DNA of 64,000 nucleotides. It comes from Spongospora subterranea f. sp. subterranea. Lineage: Eukaryota > Endomyxa: Phytomyxea > Phytomyxea > Plasmodiophorida. Numbering within the stretch: the stretch's first letter is position 1; each line of letters starts with the position of its first letter. Position numbers and translations under genes: made by a program. The stretch spans positions 27,710 through 91,709 of the forward strand of contig JAUGWO010000083.1 in NCBI GenBank assembly GCA_049724395.1. The letters are read 5' to 3'. The notes beneath the pieces were generated by a model. It was not told the DNA's origin. It was given only the letters and a program-made list of their open reading frames with translations, and did no database searches. Positions 12,841 through 23,914 of the stretch are shown in pieces.

Positions 12841-13280
12841 TTTTCGATGCTCCAAGAATACTTGCTGGTTTTTTTCACCAGACAACCTACTGTTCGACGC
12901 GAAAACGGAAACCAGACAAAAAAGATGATACTTTATTCTGAGCATTAGTTTATAAAGACAAACGATATACATGGCTCAGATGAGAGCAATTCGTCATCTT
13001 GAACAGAGTGATTTTCGCCAAATCCCCCCCAAAGATGTGTTATAGCGCGTAGCCCACCCTGGTCACCGGACCTACGTCACACATTAATACAGTAAACTGT
13101 ACCTACAGGATACAGGGGCAGTCGGTCCTTAACTCCTTTTTCGGTTTCCTGCCCTTCTGGACGTCATATTTGGGGTGGCGCCACCTGCCTCTCTGTATTG
13201 CCAATTGACCAACGGCAACAACCAGTCCCTTGTTTTGCAACGTCGTCTGACTCGTATTGCTTGGCTGGTGCCAACTACCA
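12841..13280. other. intergenic, upstream region of the NCOA5-like gene
   Basis: No repeat or RNA gene recognised. The segment should hold the promoter of the plus-strand gene starting at 13281, but I can point to no specific element. Confidence 0.4.
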
Positions 13281-14461
13281 ATGAATCGTCCTGGGCGCGA
13301 TGAAGGCCGAGGCCGCCGTCCGATTCCAGACCGAAAACGCGCTCCCCCCGGAACGATGGATAGACGCTCTAGCAATACGAGGTCTCCTCCACGACGATAT
13401 GATACATTTACTAAGCGAGCAGCACATGTTCAGGTAGTCATTCTTGGAACAAAGCAAAGGTAAGAACACACAGGTTGACGTCGTTGTTCTATGGTCAATA
13501 ACATTTTGAAAGGCGGTATGGGGATCAGTGTGCTGAATCTATACGTGGCGCTGGATTCTGGGTGGAAACCAGGTTCCTTGAGGGGCAGAGGTTAAGAGAG
13601 GTGATCGGTCAAGCCGAACAAGAGTCGAGCTCATATCTTGTTATTGTTGGTGTTGATAACGAACAGGATAAAAATGTGTCCTTCAAAATTTTGGATAGCA
13701 ATCAACCTCCGATATCTCGTGTTTCTATCAAGAAAGCGATTGATCTCATAATTGAGCACGATTGTAGTCGTAATCGAACGCTGCGATTTGTTGGTGAATC
13801 GCCTCCTATTGTCACACATCGTCTGTTTTCCCCCCCAAATGATCAACACCACCCTTCACCGGATAGACGTCGTCCATCGCCTCCCCGCCGCCCAGTTCGC
13901 CCCCAATCACCTCCTCCTCGCCGTTTTCGCAGCCGCTCCCCACCTTACCGGGTACCGGCCCATTTGTCTCATCATCCTTCCGAACGCCCTGTTGATTTGC
14001 GATCGCATCTTGCTCCCCGGTTCAGAGATTCCCCAGTTTATCAACAACGCCCACCAATGCATTATGTTGAATATCCTCCCCGAGGTTATATATCACGTGC
14101 CCGGACAGATGTTTCTCCTCACTCTTCCAAACCACAGTATTCTCGTCCTTCATACGAAACTACCCAACCGTATGAATATCGGTCATCCCCTCGGGAGTTC
14201 AACAGCAGGGCGTTGCCATCTGACCCTGAGTCGCCTCTCTCCAGGCGCCCATTGCCTTATGAAAGGCGCTCTATGGCTCCACCTCATTCTTCATCTTCAA
14301 CCGCCCTTGATGCAGCTGCGGTTTCAGATCTTTTGCGAACACTCGACGATATTGACGGTAATCAGGGTCCTGTAGCTCCAAATACTATCCCAGCCCGATC
14401 GTTTGAACCAACTTATAATAATGGCTATGATATGCCCCCCCGTCAACAATATCGCCGATAA
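13281..14461 (+). CDS. NCOA5-like protein: anticodon-binding-like domain plus Arg/Ser/Pro-rich tail
   Basis: Two exons (13281-13459 and 13513-14461) joined by a 53-nt GT-AG intron give a 375-residue protein in one frame. After a basic N-terminus (RGRRPIPDRKR), residues about 50-135 have the alternating fold of the class II tRNA-synthetase anticodon-binding domain found in NCOA5: VQVVILGTK, a helix, FWVETRFL, LREVIGQAEQ, SYLVIVGV and later a helix with KKAIDLI. The rest is Pro/Arg/Ser/Tyr-rich with RRPSPPRRP and RSRSPPYR, typical of nuclear RNA-binding or splicing-associated proteins. In animals NCOA5 is a nuclear coregulator; a role in RNA metabolism here is inference. The start ATG begins the only frame that fits the splice phase. 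Confidence 0.72.
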
Positions 14462-14634
14462 TGTTCTATCGGCAATAAATTTGGAAAACAAATGGGAAGC
14501 TTTCGTAGCTTTACCTGCCTATATTTTACTTGCTCCCCGCCCCGTTTGCGTAATGATTGTCTTGTAAACCGGATTGTGTGTGAAAGTTATGTTGTGGTGC
14601 GAATGGCGGAAACCAGACCTAACTTGATTGCGCA

Positions 14635-15180
14635 ATGGCTGCAAATCGTCGGTGGGCGGTGCTGGTGGGCGATTCTGAGGCTTCCATGTCGGCGGTTCGC
14701 TGGTCCACTGAGAATCTGGCTCGAGAAGGGGATGAGATTATGATCATGTCGGCCTTGGAACATCGAGATCACAGTCATCATCAGGACGACACGTTAATCG
14801 CCATCTCCCCGAACGCGTATTCGAGAATAGGCAGCCATGCCGATCATTCAACAAAGCAACGTCGGAAAATACTGGAGAAAGTCCAAGAATACGCAAGTTT
14901 GATGGAGTCCCCAGAAAGATTATGGTCAGTCACTAGCGCTGTGATTGATTCTGAGGACGCCCTTGGTGAAACAGCGGTTGCCTTTGCCAAACGAATGAAA
15001 TTCGATTTCGTTGTTGTTGGTTCAAGGCAATTAGGGCCAGTCTGCCGAACAGTATTGCGTGCAAGCGGTTCAAGCACCGTATCCGAATATGCAATCCATA
15101 ATATGCCCTGCCCAACATGTGTTGTCGTAATGCAACGACGTCTGAACCGCGATCAATCTCAGACTTTCGATAATGCATGA
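14635..15180 (+). CDS. universal stress protein (UspA family)
   Basis: An unspliced 181-residue frame starting at ATG 14635 has the Usp fold. It opens with the strand WAVLVGDSEAS and a helix SAVRWSTENLA, followed by a loop rich in His. The C-terminal nucleotide-binding signature follows: VVVGSRQLGP, a spacer, GSSTVSEYAI and CPTCVVV. This corresponds to the G-x2-G-x9-G(S/T) motif of ATP-binding Usp proteins, although the first glycine spacing here is slightly changed. Such proteins bind ATP or AMP and are induced by stress. The family is common in bacteria, plants and protists, and the gene lacks introns, so older lateral transfer is possible but not shown. Confidence 0.88.
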   Translation: MAANRRWAVLVGDSEASMSAVRWSTENLAREGDEIMIMSALEHRDHSHHQDDTLIAISPNAYSRIGSHADHSTKQRRKILEKVQEYASLMESPERLWSVTSAVIDSEDALGETAVAFAKRMKFDFVVVGSRQLGPVCRTVLRASGSSTVSEYAIHNMPCPTCVVVMQRRLNRDQSQTFDNA

Positions 15181-16608
15181 TGAGTTACTGTTTCCCCATT
15201 TGCAAATAAAGATCTAAAGGATCAAGTCGCCATCAGCTTGACTTACTTCTATATAGCCACCATTCCTTGCGTAAACGGCAAACAAAACTCGGGTTAATCA
15301 TGCAATTATACTTGAAGATTTAGCGATAACCAACGAATTGATCACGATCGAGCGGAACCTCCTTCAAGCGATATGGCGTCAGAGGGCGTTGCCCCATTTT
15401 GCCGGCGATTAACAACTCATGCTCGATCAACAATCAGTTTATTATATTCTACAAACCATATAGGATTATCATTTACTGTGCGCCATATGAAGTCTACCTT
15501 CGCTTTGATTGCCAGATTTGATGAACGATCCGACCAGTCCAGGTGAAGGTCTCAACATCGATGTGGTACCTGTAAACGACGTCATCCCGAATAAAGAAGA
15601 AAGCATAAGCGGATTCAGAGATTCAACGTCGGAATAGGGAGGTCAACAGGAGAATTCAATTGGTGTCCAACATGAAAAGTGTCTGACAGGTTCGTGTCAA
15701 GTTTGGGTGGTTAAAAGTTATCGGGAGAGGGATCGTCTGGAAAGAGGCTGAAATGACAATGCTGCCCCTTTGCAGTTCGTGTCGCTGGGTTTGATGCCAT
15801 TCATGGAGCAGATCAGGCGCCGAAAAGTACTGGGGTCAACGTTCACGAGGGCTTCTGGTCTGGCGACGGCAGTTGGCGGCAGTTGAAGTGTTCATTGGTT
15901 GGTATGCAGCCACCACAACTATCGACAGGAATGGGTTCACAACCGATGATTCTGTCGATCTCGTGTAACTGAACAACAACAAGAGTTGGAGACCCCATCG
16001 CCGTCCTCTTGTCGGTATCACTCATGGTCGTATCCAATTTCGCAATAGGGAAACTTTATCTCGGTTCAATGCTGCTGGACTTGCAATTGCCTAAATAAAA
16101 TTTTAAATTAATAAATCAGTGAACATGTTTTGGTACAGATTTTGCAGACATTCTGTTTGTCTCGGCATTGATGCAATGCCTGCCAGAAAGCCACAAATTC
16201 GAACTCTTTTGTTTCTCAGTAAAAATCCAAATCTAACTCAAAACTGACATTATCATTGGTTGCAAACTGACTTGTGTCGACGGGCGTGGCGGTTGTAAAA
16301 CATCCGATCAATGACCCCTGATCTTTCAAAGGAATTGCTCACGAACAGAGCAAACGCATCTAGACCCACTCCAGGTCCGATTCTGATGCACCGCCGAGCT
16401 GACAGATCTAGCTGGATTGTCGACCAGCCCCGCATTCGGCCGCTCTGTAGAACGCCAAGACCAATGGCTTGTCATGTTTGATGAGGCAAAGACGGAGAGT
16501 ATCTGGTATGTGGTCGCTGTTTAAATGACTACAATGATGATATGGCGACTCCAATTCCTCCAGCTGTAGCTGCTCTTTCTGTTGTGGAGCGATCAGAGCT
16601 GGGTATCT
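15181..16608. other. mostly uncharacterised; possible spliced minus-strand gene at about 15480-16037
   Basis: On the minus strand, 16022-15843 encodes a 59-residue frame starting MSDTDKRTAMGSP. Further down, about 15620-15520 reads AYAFFIRDDVVYRY and WTGRIVHQIW, which look like coding sequence. All frames are short and I could not join them with confidence. The FFxxxDxxYRY pattern faintly recalls hemopexin repeats, but this is not enough to name a family. From 16038 to 16608 I see nothing. Confidence 0.35.
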
Positions 16609-16817
16609 GGTAGTTCACCCCAAGAATGGGCGATACATGCCATAGTTTACGAGCAGGTGGGTCTTGGGCTTGTTCGCCACCTCCCGGGCGAGAAGAGCGG
16701 CCGGAGCCGTCGAACGGAAGCGCCCACGACCGCACCGCCCGGGAGGTGGCGAACAAGCCCAAGACCAACCTGCTCGTAAACTATTGCATTTATCGCCAAT
16801 TCTTGGGGTGAACCACC
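16609..16817. repeat. 81-bp inverted repeat, about 94 percent identical arms, 47-nt spacer
   Basis: Arms 16609-16689 and 16737-16817 are reverse complements with five mismatches in 81. The GC-rich innermost part (CCACCTCCCGGGC) is perfect and the outer part carries the mismatches. Open frames exist through the arms on both strands but look incidental. Confidence 0.95.
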
Positions 16818-17428
16818 CGGTAATTCCGACTGAAGGGGAGGTAGCTTTCTATAAACAATTTATGAGCCTCAACAAAATTGTGCTTGCCCATCTTGTAAAA
16901 TGAGCTGTCATGTCTTGTTTATCGTGATGTCAATGGTTAAATGGATCATCACAGGTCCATTGCTTTTCGCATCACTATAGTGCAGATCAATGCGAATGCA
17001 AAATTCATTAAGAACACGCATTGGACGGTGTGTTTTGCTGAAAACAGCAGAATGAGGATATTGTTCCTTGTACTGATAAAAACAATCAATATTTTCGATT
17101 TTTTTCAAGGTGTCCGAAATCAGGGTCAGATTGTGATTTTTTCGTTAATTTTCAAACGCAAATTTTAAAAATGCCACCGCTCATAGGATCAAGTTGAATT
17201 AGAAAAATAAGCACGTTTTTCCAATTGTGTTTTTATCTAATGTCGTTGAACATTTGAAATTGTCATTCCGGGACTAAAGATCGCTGGTTTCCTAGCAATG
17301 ATTTATAAACTCCATTGTCCTCGTGTTTGGCCGAACTTCATCTTGATCTAGCGAACGTGATCTTGACCATATGCTTATGCTTTAGAGGCTTTAGCAATTT
17401 TGGAGAGCGATGATGAGTTCGTGTCTAC
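16818..17428. other. intergenic, nothing recognised
   Basis: AT-rich sequence without a recognisable gene; short frames only. Confidence 0.45.
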
Positions 17429-17761
17429 CTATTCAACGGCGTCTTCAAGCCAGGAAATTAGTTTCTTTCGGTCAATTTTATATTCTCTTCCTGGCCCGGA
17501 GTCACACCGATTTTTCATTGTGATTATTCTTTCAAAAAGACTGTTGAACGGTTTGTTTGCAATCAAATCACAAATTTGAAGTAAACTTGTGCAGCCAGGC
17601 GGAATGGATCCCAAGGTAATATTAAGTTCGGTGGCTTTGTTTGAAACTTGTTCACAGACGCGGCTCTTTGCTGCATCCCAGATCAACCGCTGGTTTGTAA
17701 AGGCATTGAATTCGGTGGCATCGGCCGCAGGAATTGAAGTGGAGCTGAGAGAGCATCTCAA
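17429..17761 (-). pseudogene. pogo/CENP-B-like DDE transposase C-terminal fragment
   Basis: The minus frame contains LGSIPPGCTSLLQICDLIANKPF, here noted by its key parts IPPGCTSLLQ and NKPF, which is the hallmark just before the third catalytic Asp of pogo-type DDE_1 transposases (usual form IPPGCTSxLQPLDVxxNKPFK). Here the expected PLD reads ICD, so the motif is altered. Upstream QRLIWDAAKSRV sits where the second Asp region should be. The N-terminal DNA-binding part is not visible, so this is a relic of a Tc1/mariner-superfamily element. Confidence 0.72.
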
Positions 17762-18130
17762 GGGAACTAACCGAGCAACGCGTTCAGCATTGGCCTGACC
17801 TTTACGCCGGTCCTCTTGAGCAAATATACCCTTCTCTGATTATTGGGATTCGACATTAGAAAACGATTCATTGTTGAAATGGCATAAACGACGTTCTAAT
17901 GAATGCGGTGATCTGTATGTGAACTTTTGAACAAGATAATTGTGATTTACAGTCCCCGACATCTTAACTCAACAATTTGGATCGCAAAATCGCATATTCG
18001 TGAGCAATAATTATAGAGCCAGGTCGTGCAAATCAGGGATTTGATTGCCAAGCGGTTCTGCGTCTGGAATTGATCAAAACCATTTTCATTCCAATATGCC
18101 AAAATCAGCGAATAAAGTCAGGAACTGTCG
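17762..18130. other. intergenic, nothing recognised
   Basis: No further transposase sequence could be followed upstream of the pogo-like fragment, and no other feature is visible. Confidence 0.4.
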
Positions 18131-18777
18131 TCCACTGGACCAAATGACAAGAATATCTTAACACTTTTGCGGAGGATGGAGTTGATGAGCAACGTCCGCT
18201 CAACATCGCCGATTCCAACTCTGACGAAAGCGACAATGATTACTCGTTTCCCGCTGGGTGATGATTCTTTCAGCGTTGACCAATGGTTGACTTGGACACC
18301 AGGAGCTAAGAAGAAGACTCTCACAAAACGGTCAAGTTATAGTGGATTTAGCGATCGCAGTAAAACGTCGCGATAATCTGATCTTGGGTCAGGCGATGTT
18401 AATCATGTCCGAGAGGGTATTCGGTGACGTCGTTAAACTGGCTCGTGATCGTGAAGAGGACACATGGATAACTTTGAATAATGGCTCTGAATGGGTTCAG
18501 TTTGGCCATAAGTGATATCGGGGGCGATCGTCAGAACAAACACCGAAACCGATCAATAAAGTCCTTTGCTGTTCGCGATGATGCGTTTCTCCATCGGCGG
18601 AAATACATTTTTAGAGTTCAGATCTCTTGTCCCCAGATATGGCAATATGGAGCGGGTCCAGGCCACATTGGACCAGGGCTGGGTCGATTATGAGCTGTAT
18701 GAACTGGATAGTCGACCGTTTGGTGATCACCGCTACAATCAGGGAATGATTAAGAGAGGGGGAATAGGTCTCATATA
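18131..18777 (+). CDS. unrecognised spliced gene, 5' end uncertain
   Basis: Plus-strand segments look coding and in series: an acidic stretch (about 18150-18255, DSNSDESDNDY), a basic segment (DQWLTWTPGAKKKTLTKR, about 18275-18360), then RRDNLILGQAMLIMSERVFG and LARDREEDTWITLNNGSEW (about 18365-18510). The final exon, ending at 18777, carries DQGWVDYELYELDSRPFGD. Frame changes between them require short introns that I could not all place. The later part looks conserved and globular but I do not recognise the family. It precedes the hydrolase gene on the same strand by about 290 bases. Confidence 0.4.
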
Positions 18778-19070
18778 ACGATCAGACTATCTCAAACGGT
18801 CTCAAACCGAGCCGTATTCCGTTTTCCTTTAACGGGGGAGGCCAGGAAGGTCAGCCGCCAGGGGGTTCCCCTTCCTCGCCCAACGACCGCATAAACTGTG
18901 TTATTTCCCTTAACCTATGGCATATATGGCCTATTCTATGTTATATTTATAAGTGATATGGGGTATCCCTTAACCCCCTTCCCTCATTCCCTCATTCTCA
19001 TCCAGGTGTCTATCTCCTCCTTCTCCTCCGTCTCCCACCTCGACCATTATAGTTCGCCCAACTACCACCA

Positions 19071-21047
19071 ATGTTCACCACTCTCATCATCGCTATCAGT
19101 TCAACTGCCGCTATCGCCTCTATCTGCTATTATGTCATCTCACGCCCTGTCCAGAAACCAGCACATATCTCGAGATTTATGCGAATCATTGACCGTCTTG
19201 TTGGCTGGATATTCGGTAGTTTAACACATAGGTTAACCCCTTAGATTTACCATGTTCATTGGGGTTATGTGTGTTAGGCGAAACCTTAACGATCCTGAAT
19301 GTGCCGATTGTTTACGATAATGGTGTTGTTAATATCGGTGATCATGTCCTGAATCATGTCAGATATTGGCCTGAATCCCTCACCGCCTCTCCTATGCCAT
19401 GTATCCTCATTCGTAGCCCATATGGTGGGGGCATTGCCGCCCTAACCGCCTCTAGGTTCTCTTCGCGAGGTTATTGTGTCATTGTTCAAGACTGCCGAGG
19501 GCGACATCACGGTCGGGCGTCCGACGACGAATTCATTCCGGTTCGCAGCGAACGAGAAGACGGTATTGGCACAATCAGATGGATATCCGAACAGCCGTTC
19601 TGCAATGGTTCAATTGGCATGTATGGTCTATCATATCTGGGTATATGTCAATGGGCTGTTATTGATGGAGCACCATCCTCGCTGAAGGCGATTGTCCCCG
19701 TCAACGCCTCCTCTGACCTATATCGAGTCATTTTCCCAACGTTAGTTCGTTGTCAGTTCTCACCCTATAATCAATCGCATGTTAATATCTGCAACAGGAT
19801 TGGAAGTGTGCACATTGATTTGGTCGTGCGTTGGTTATACCTGGTCTTTTTCGTTGGCGAACACAATTCACTGCTGGTCTCTCGATTGTTCCGCCGCCTC
19901 CGTTTGCACACTGCATCAACAGCTATATCGTATCATCTTCCAATGAACGATATAGATAAACGAATTTTAGGTCGCGAACTCAGCTTCTTCAAGGGCGCCG
20001 TTAAGCATAGGGAAGACCCTTCCCACGAATTTTGGGCGAAAGACATGCAACTTCGGTTATGTGAGGACTTTAATCAATGTCCTCCAGCGCTGCTCATAGC
20101 AGGATGGTTCGATATATTCCTTCAATCTCAGCTAAAGGACTGGGCCATGCTGCAAGCGACTTCCCCTCAGCACTCGTTGATGATCGGGCCCTGGCATCAT
20201 TGGCAGGTCAAGAAGATGGCGCCAATCGTGGAGTCGGCTGCATTATCGTGGCTGGATATGCACCTGAAGAACGACCATTCGTTGGCGGTGCCTAGGGTGC
20301 GATTATACATTAGCGGTATCGATCAATGGAGAAGCTTTTCAGAATTTCCTTTTTCTCCAATCAAATCAACCGCTCTTTTTCTCAACACAAATCGTGGCCT
20401 TTCTTATACGAAATCAACGTCCTCTCAAGCTATCAAGTTTACATATGACCCAATCAAGGATCCCACACCGTTTATCGGAGGCGCTTCTTTCGATGCTCGC
20501 AATGCAGGGTCAAAGGAACAAATGGATTTTGAGTCAAGAGAGGATGTGATTGTGTTCACAAGTGATCTAGTTGAGAAAGCGATGACTGTTATCGGCCCGA
20601 TCTCAGCTAATCTGTATGTGGGATCATCCGTTAGATCAAGTGATTGGGTTTGCCGCCTTTGCGATGTCGATCTGAGGATGCAATCTATGAATCTGTGTGA
20701 TGGCATTGAACGGATCACAACTACGGTGTCAGACGATAGTATTATCCATCAAGTTCATGTCGATATGTGGGCGGTTGGCCATGTGTTTCTACCAGGACAT
20801 CGGATTCGGATCCAGATCTGTTCAGGAGCTCATCCCCGATTCAGGTAAGCCTCAGCCCATATGTTGTTTGATGAATGGTGGATTGACATGGACCGGGGAA
20901 TTTAGTCGTAATTCCGGTACAGGTGAATGCGATAACGCTAACGCCACCTCGTATCTTCCCGCTGACAACACAATTCACATATCTGACTCCTGTCCAAGCC
21001 ATGTCGTTCTCCCTTGTCTTGTTGAAGATGTGGGTTTGGCGTCCTAG
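19071..21047 (+). CDS. CocE/NonD-type serine hydrolase (X-Pro dipeptidyl-peptidase S15-like)
   Basis: Three exons (19071-19215, 19278-20844, 20906-21047) with introns of 62 and 61 nt give 617 residues with consistent phase. Residues 1-25 are hydrophobic (LIIAISSTAAIASICYYVI), a signal anchor or signal peptide. The alpha/beta-hydrolase core has the nucleophile Ser167 in GLSYLG, an Asp near 327 in AGWFD and a His near 355 in GPWHHW. A C-terminal beta-sandwich follows, ending VVLPCLV, as in CocE and X-prolyl peptidases. Members hydrolyse esters, beta-lactams or X-Pro peptides; the substrate cannot be deduced. The family is best known from bacteria and is patchy in eukaryotes, but two phase-consistent introns show the gene is resident here. 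Confidence 0.92.
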
Positions 21048-21521
21048 GCAAGGAATCTCTCCACGTATTTATACATAATCATATACTGTCAACTGTGAAA
21101 AGGGTGTATTAAAATCTCATGATATTCTGTAGAATCATGACAGGTATCCCAGATATTCGATATATGGACTGTTCCGCTGACTCAAGACATCATGATCGTG
21201 AATCAAGTTCACGATCTGTATAAGAATGGGTTGACCAATGACGATATACACAATGAAATGGATTAAACGAATGGATTCGGACTCGGCAACGAGATAATAT
21301 GATGGATCCTATGGAGATGAGCAAGAGATGGTCATATTGAGAGGAGAGCAATGACACATGGCGATGACTGTCAGGATATCATGTGATGATTGGCGTGACG
21401 GTGTCCGCCACGGAGTAATACAGTGTCAGGAAACACTGTAATTCGCCTGAGTGTCTGAATATCGGCGTCGCGTTTTTGGTCACGACTTCAATAGCGCACA
21501 CGACCAAAATCTGGCCATCTA
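21048..21521. other. intergenic, upstream of LSG1
   Basis: No coding exon recognised; a minus-strand frame at 21379-21594 overlaps the LSG1 first exon and is probably incidental. Confidence 0.45.
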
Positions 21522-23433
21522 ATGGGTAAGAAAAAGGAGTCGAAGAGCGGTCTTGGCCGGGCAATACAGAATGCGGGAAATCAGCCGCGAACAAGGAAAC
21601 AATTACAGGAGGTATTATGAGCTAAGGGGTAGTTATTATTATAGGGGGAAGGGATCTGATTGATTGGCATTGGCAATAGAGACACACGATCGAGATGGGA
21701 ATTGATAAAGGATCAAGTCTGGCGTCCGTTATTGAACGGAATGCACTTGACGAGTTTGTCGCCACCGCAATGATGGAGCAAAGAGAATTCGCAGCTGAAC
21801 GGGGAACGGTGTCGATTATTGACGATCAGAGTTAGATCTGTGGTTGTTAATGAGATCCGGTCGGATGACTGATATGGTCGATATTGATTGAACAGGTTCT
21901 GGCGATAAACAGCCAGAGCAATACCATGAACTATACGATTACGTCACGGTTCCAATACCTCGTCGACCAGCTTGGGATCAATCAACAACCCGGGACGAAC
22001 TCGAACGGATGGAGAAGCTGGCGTTCCTGGATTGGAGACGAGACCTCGCCAAGGTCGTGGAGTCATCAAAACAAGCCGTCACCCCATACGAGAAGAATCT
22101 TGAAGTCTGGAAACAATTATGGAGGGTATTGGATTAACGGGGTGGATGATCTGAGAGAGATCGGGCTAATCAATATCATGAACAGGTTATCGAAAGGAGT
22201 GACCTTATTGTTCAGATCGTGGATGCCAGGAACCCGTTATTATTCCTGTGTAAGGATATGGAGGTGGCAGTTCATGAGTTGAACAGATCAAAGAGGACCC
22301 TGGTCGTTATCAATAAGGCTGATTATCTGTCAGACCATATGAGGATGTGTTGGGCCAGTTATTTCACCGCACAGAATGTCGAGTTCGTGTTCTTTTCGGC
22401 GAAAGATGAGGTGCTACGGCAGGAACAGGAGCGAAAGGCGAACCGAATCGACTCAGATGAAGATGCGGCTGAGGATGACGACGACGGTATGAGCTGTGAA
22501 GATGACGAGGAGATTGATGATGAAGAGAACGACGATGAGGATGAGGAACACGATGACGATTATGTCGATGGTCGAGCGGGATCTGAATCAGCTGTTAACG
22601 ATGATGAACCCAGCATATTGAGTGTGTTGAACACGAGGCAATTAACGGATCGGTTCCTGAAGGTGTATTGTGGTGACGATATCCCAATTGCAGATGATGA
22701 TCTAAAGGGTATTACGGTTGGTCTGGTCGGCTATCCAAATGTGGGGAAAAGCTCCATCATCAACGTAATCGGGTTCTGTTCATCTGTTGATCAGTTTTGA
22801 TCTGAGTTCTGTTGTCTGCAGGCATTGATGGGCGAGAAGAAGGTTGGTGTTGCAGCAATGCCAGGGAAAACCAGACACTTTCAGACGTTAATCCTCAATG
22901 ATCGTATCACATTATGTGATTGTCCCGGATTAGTATTTCCCACATTCGTTAACTCTCAATCTGATCTCGTCTGTAATGGAATATTACCCATCGATCGCAT
23001 ACGGGATTACCTTCCCCCATCCGACCTAATCTGTAAACGGGTTCACAAGCGCCAATTCCAGAACCTGTATGGTGTTCGATTCCCTGTTGACTTAACTCCC
23101 GCCGCCCATGATTTACTCACCGCCCTAGCTCGTATTCGGGGTTTGGTCACCGGTCGTGCTCTTCCTGATGAGGCCACCGCCGCCAGGATCATTCTCAAGG
23201 ATTTTACAGCCGGTCGTCTGTTGTATTGCCATCCCCCGCCCGGATCCGACACCGATCTGTTCTTGGCCAGTCTGGAGATGCCATTAATACCTCCTAGTCG
23301 TCAGGATAGACCAGATCTGCCTAATCCGGTTCAGACCGACTCCATATTATCGTCAACATTATCAATGGGCAATACTAATATGGCGTTCACTGGATCGTCG
23401 AAAGGCGTTAAGAAGGCGCTCAAAGCAAGCTAG
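21522..23433 (+). CDS. LSG1: LSG1-type circularly permuted GTPase, 60S ribosome export and maturation
   Basis: LSG1 releases the export adaptor NMD3 from pre-60S subunits in the cytoplasm. Five exons (21522-21611, 21680-21830, 21896-22125, 22186-22764, 22822-23433) give about 553 residues with correct phase. The N-terminus MGKKKESKSGLGRAI is typical. Motif order is permuted: G4 NKAD near residue 201, then G1 GYPNVGKSS at 339-347, and G3 DCPGL in the last exon, followed by the conserved LPIDRIRDY and RLLYCHPPPG. A very acidic insert lies between G4 and G1 (about residues 262-305). The frame stops at 23433, but a neighbouring frame continues with a basic tail (ARVKAQLRGK) to about 23540. The true C-terminus may therefore be longer, with a one-base error or a tiny intron at about 23,410-23,430. 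Confidence 0.95.
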
Positions 23434-23914
23434 GGCTAGGGTTAAAGCCCAGCTTAGAGGAAAGACTAAACCTAACGCCTCATCTAAAGCGGTGAAAGGC
23501 GGAAAGTCGCGCAACGTCATTGCAATTGCAGATTATTAATATAGTATAATATTGGGTATTGTTTATCGCGTCAATATCAGGTCACTTTTCATTGTTCGAA
23601 ATCGATCACCTGTTTATTCCATCACATATAAATCAATACTTCTCCCCCGATGTCAGTAATCATCCACCGGTTGGTTGCCACATCCCTTGGTCAATATCAT
23701 CCCCCAATGATTGCCAGATCAGTTGGCCACTTTATGACTTGTGCCCAGTCAGGGGGTGGTGGTCAATCCTCCTTCCCCTCACAGGGACTACACTGCTCAA
23801 AGGTTGACAAGTGACAAACGGCGTTCACGCTCTTCAACTGACCCACAGTTGCTGAGCTGCTCTGGACGAGGGCCAATCCAACACCACCTTGCCGAGCGAT
23901 ATTGCTCGGGCGAT
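23434..23914. other. LSG1 tail region and DNAI2 upstream region
   Basis: About 23434-23540 may be the frameshifted end of LSG1. Beyond that a plus frame from 23741 runs into the DNAI2 first exon, but conservation starts only at the ATG at 23915. Confidence 0.5.

Noticed and set aside
13752-14375. 207-residue plus-strand ORF overlapping the NCOA5-like gene
   Set aside because: It is an out-of-frame shadow; the other frame continues the conserved domain across a phase-consistent intron.
15520-15620. Hemopexin repeat
   Set aside because: Only one short FFxxxDxxYRY-like match, with no further repeats or conserved Asp positions.
23409-23430. Definite 19-nt intron in LSG1
   Set aside because: Other checked introns are about 50-80 nt (a few possibly 30-40); a one-base error explains the frame change more simply, so it is kept only as a finding to test.
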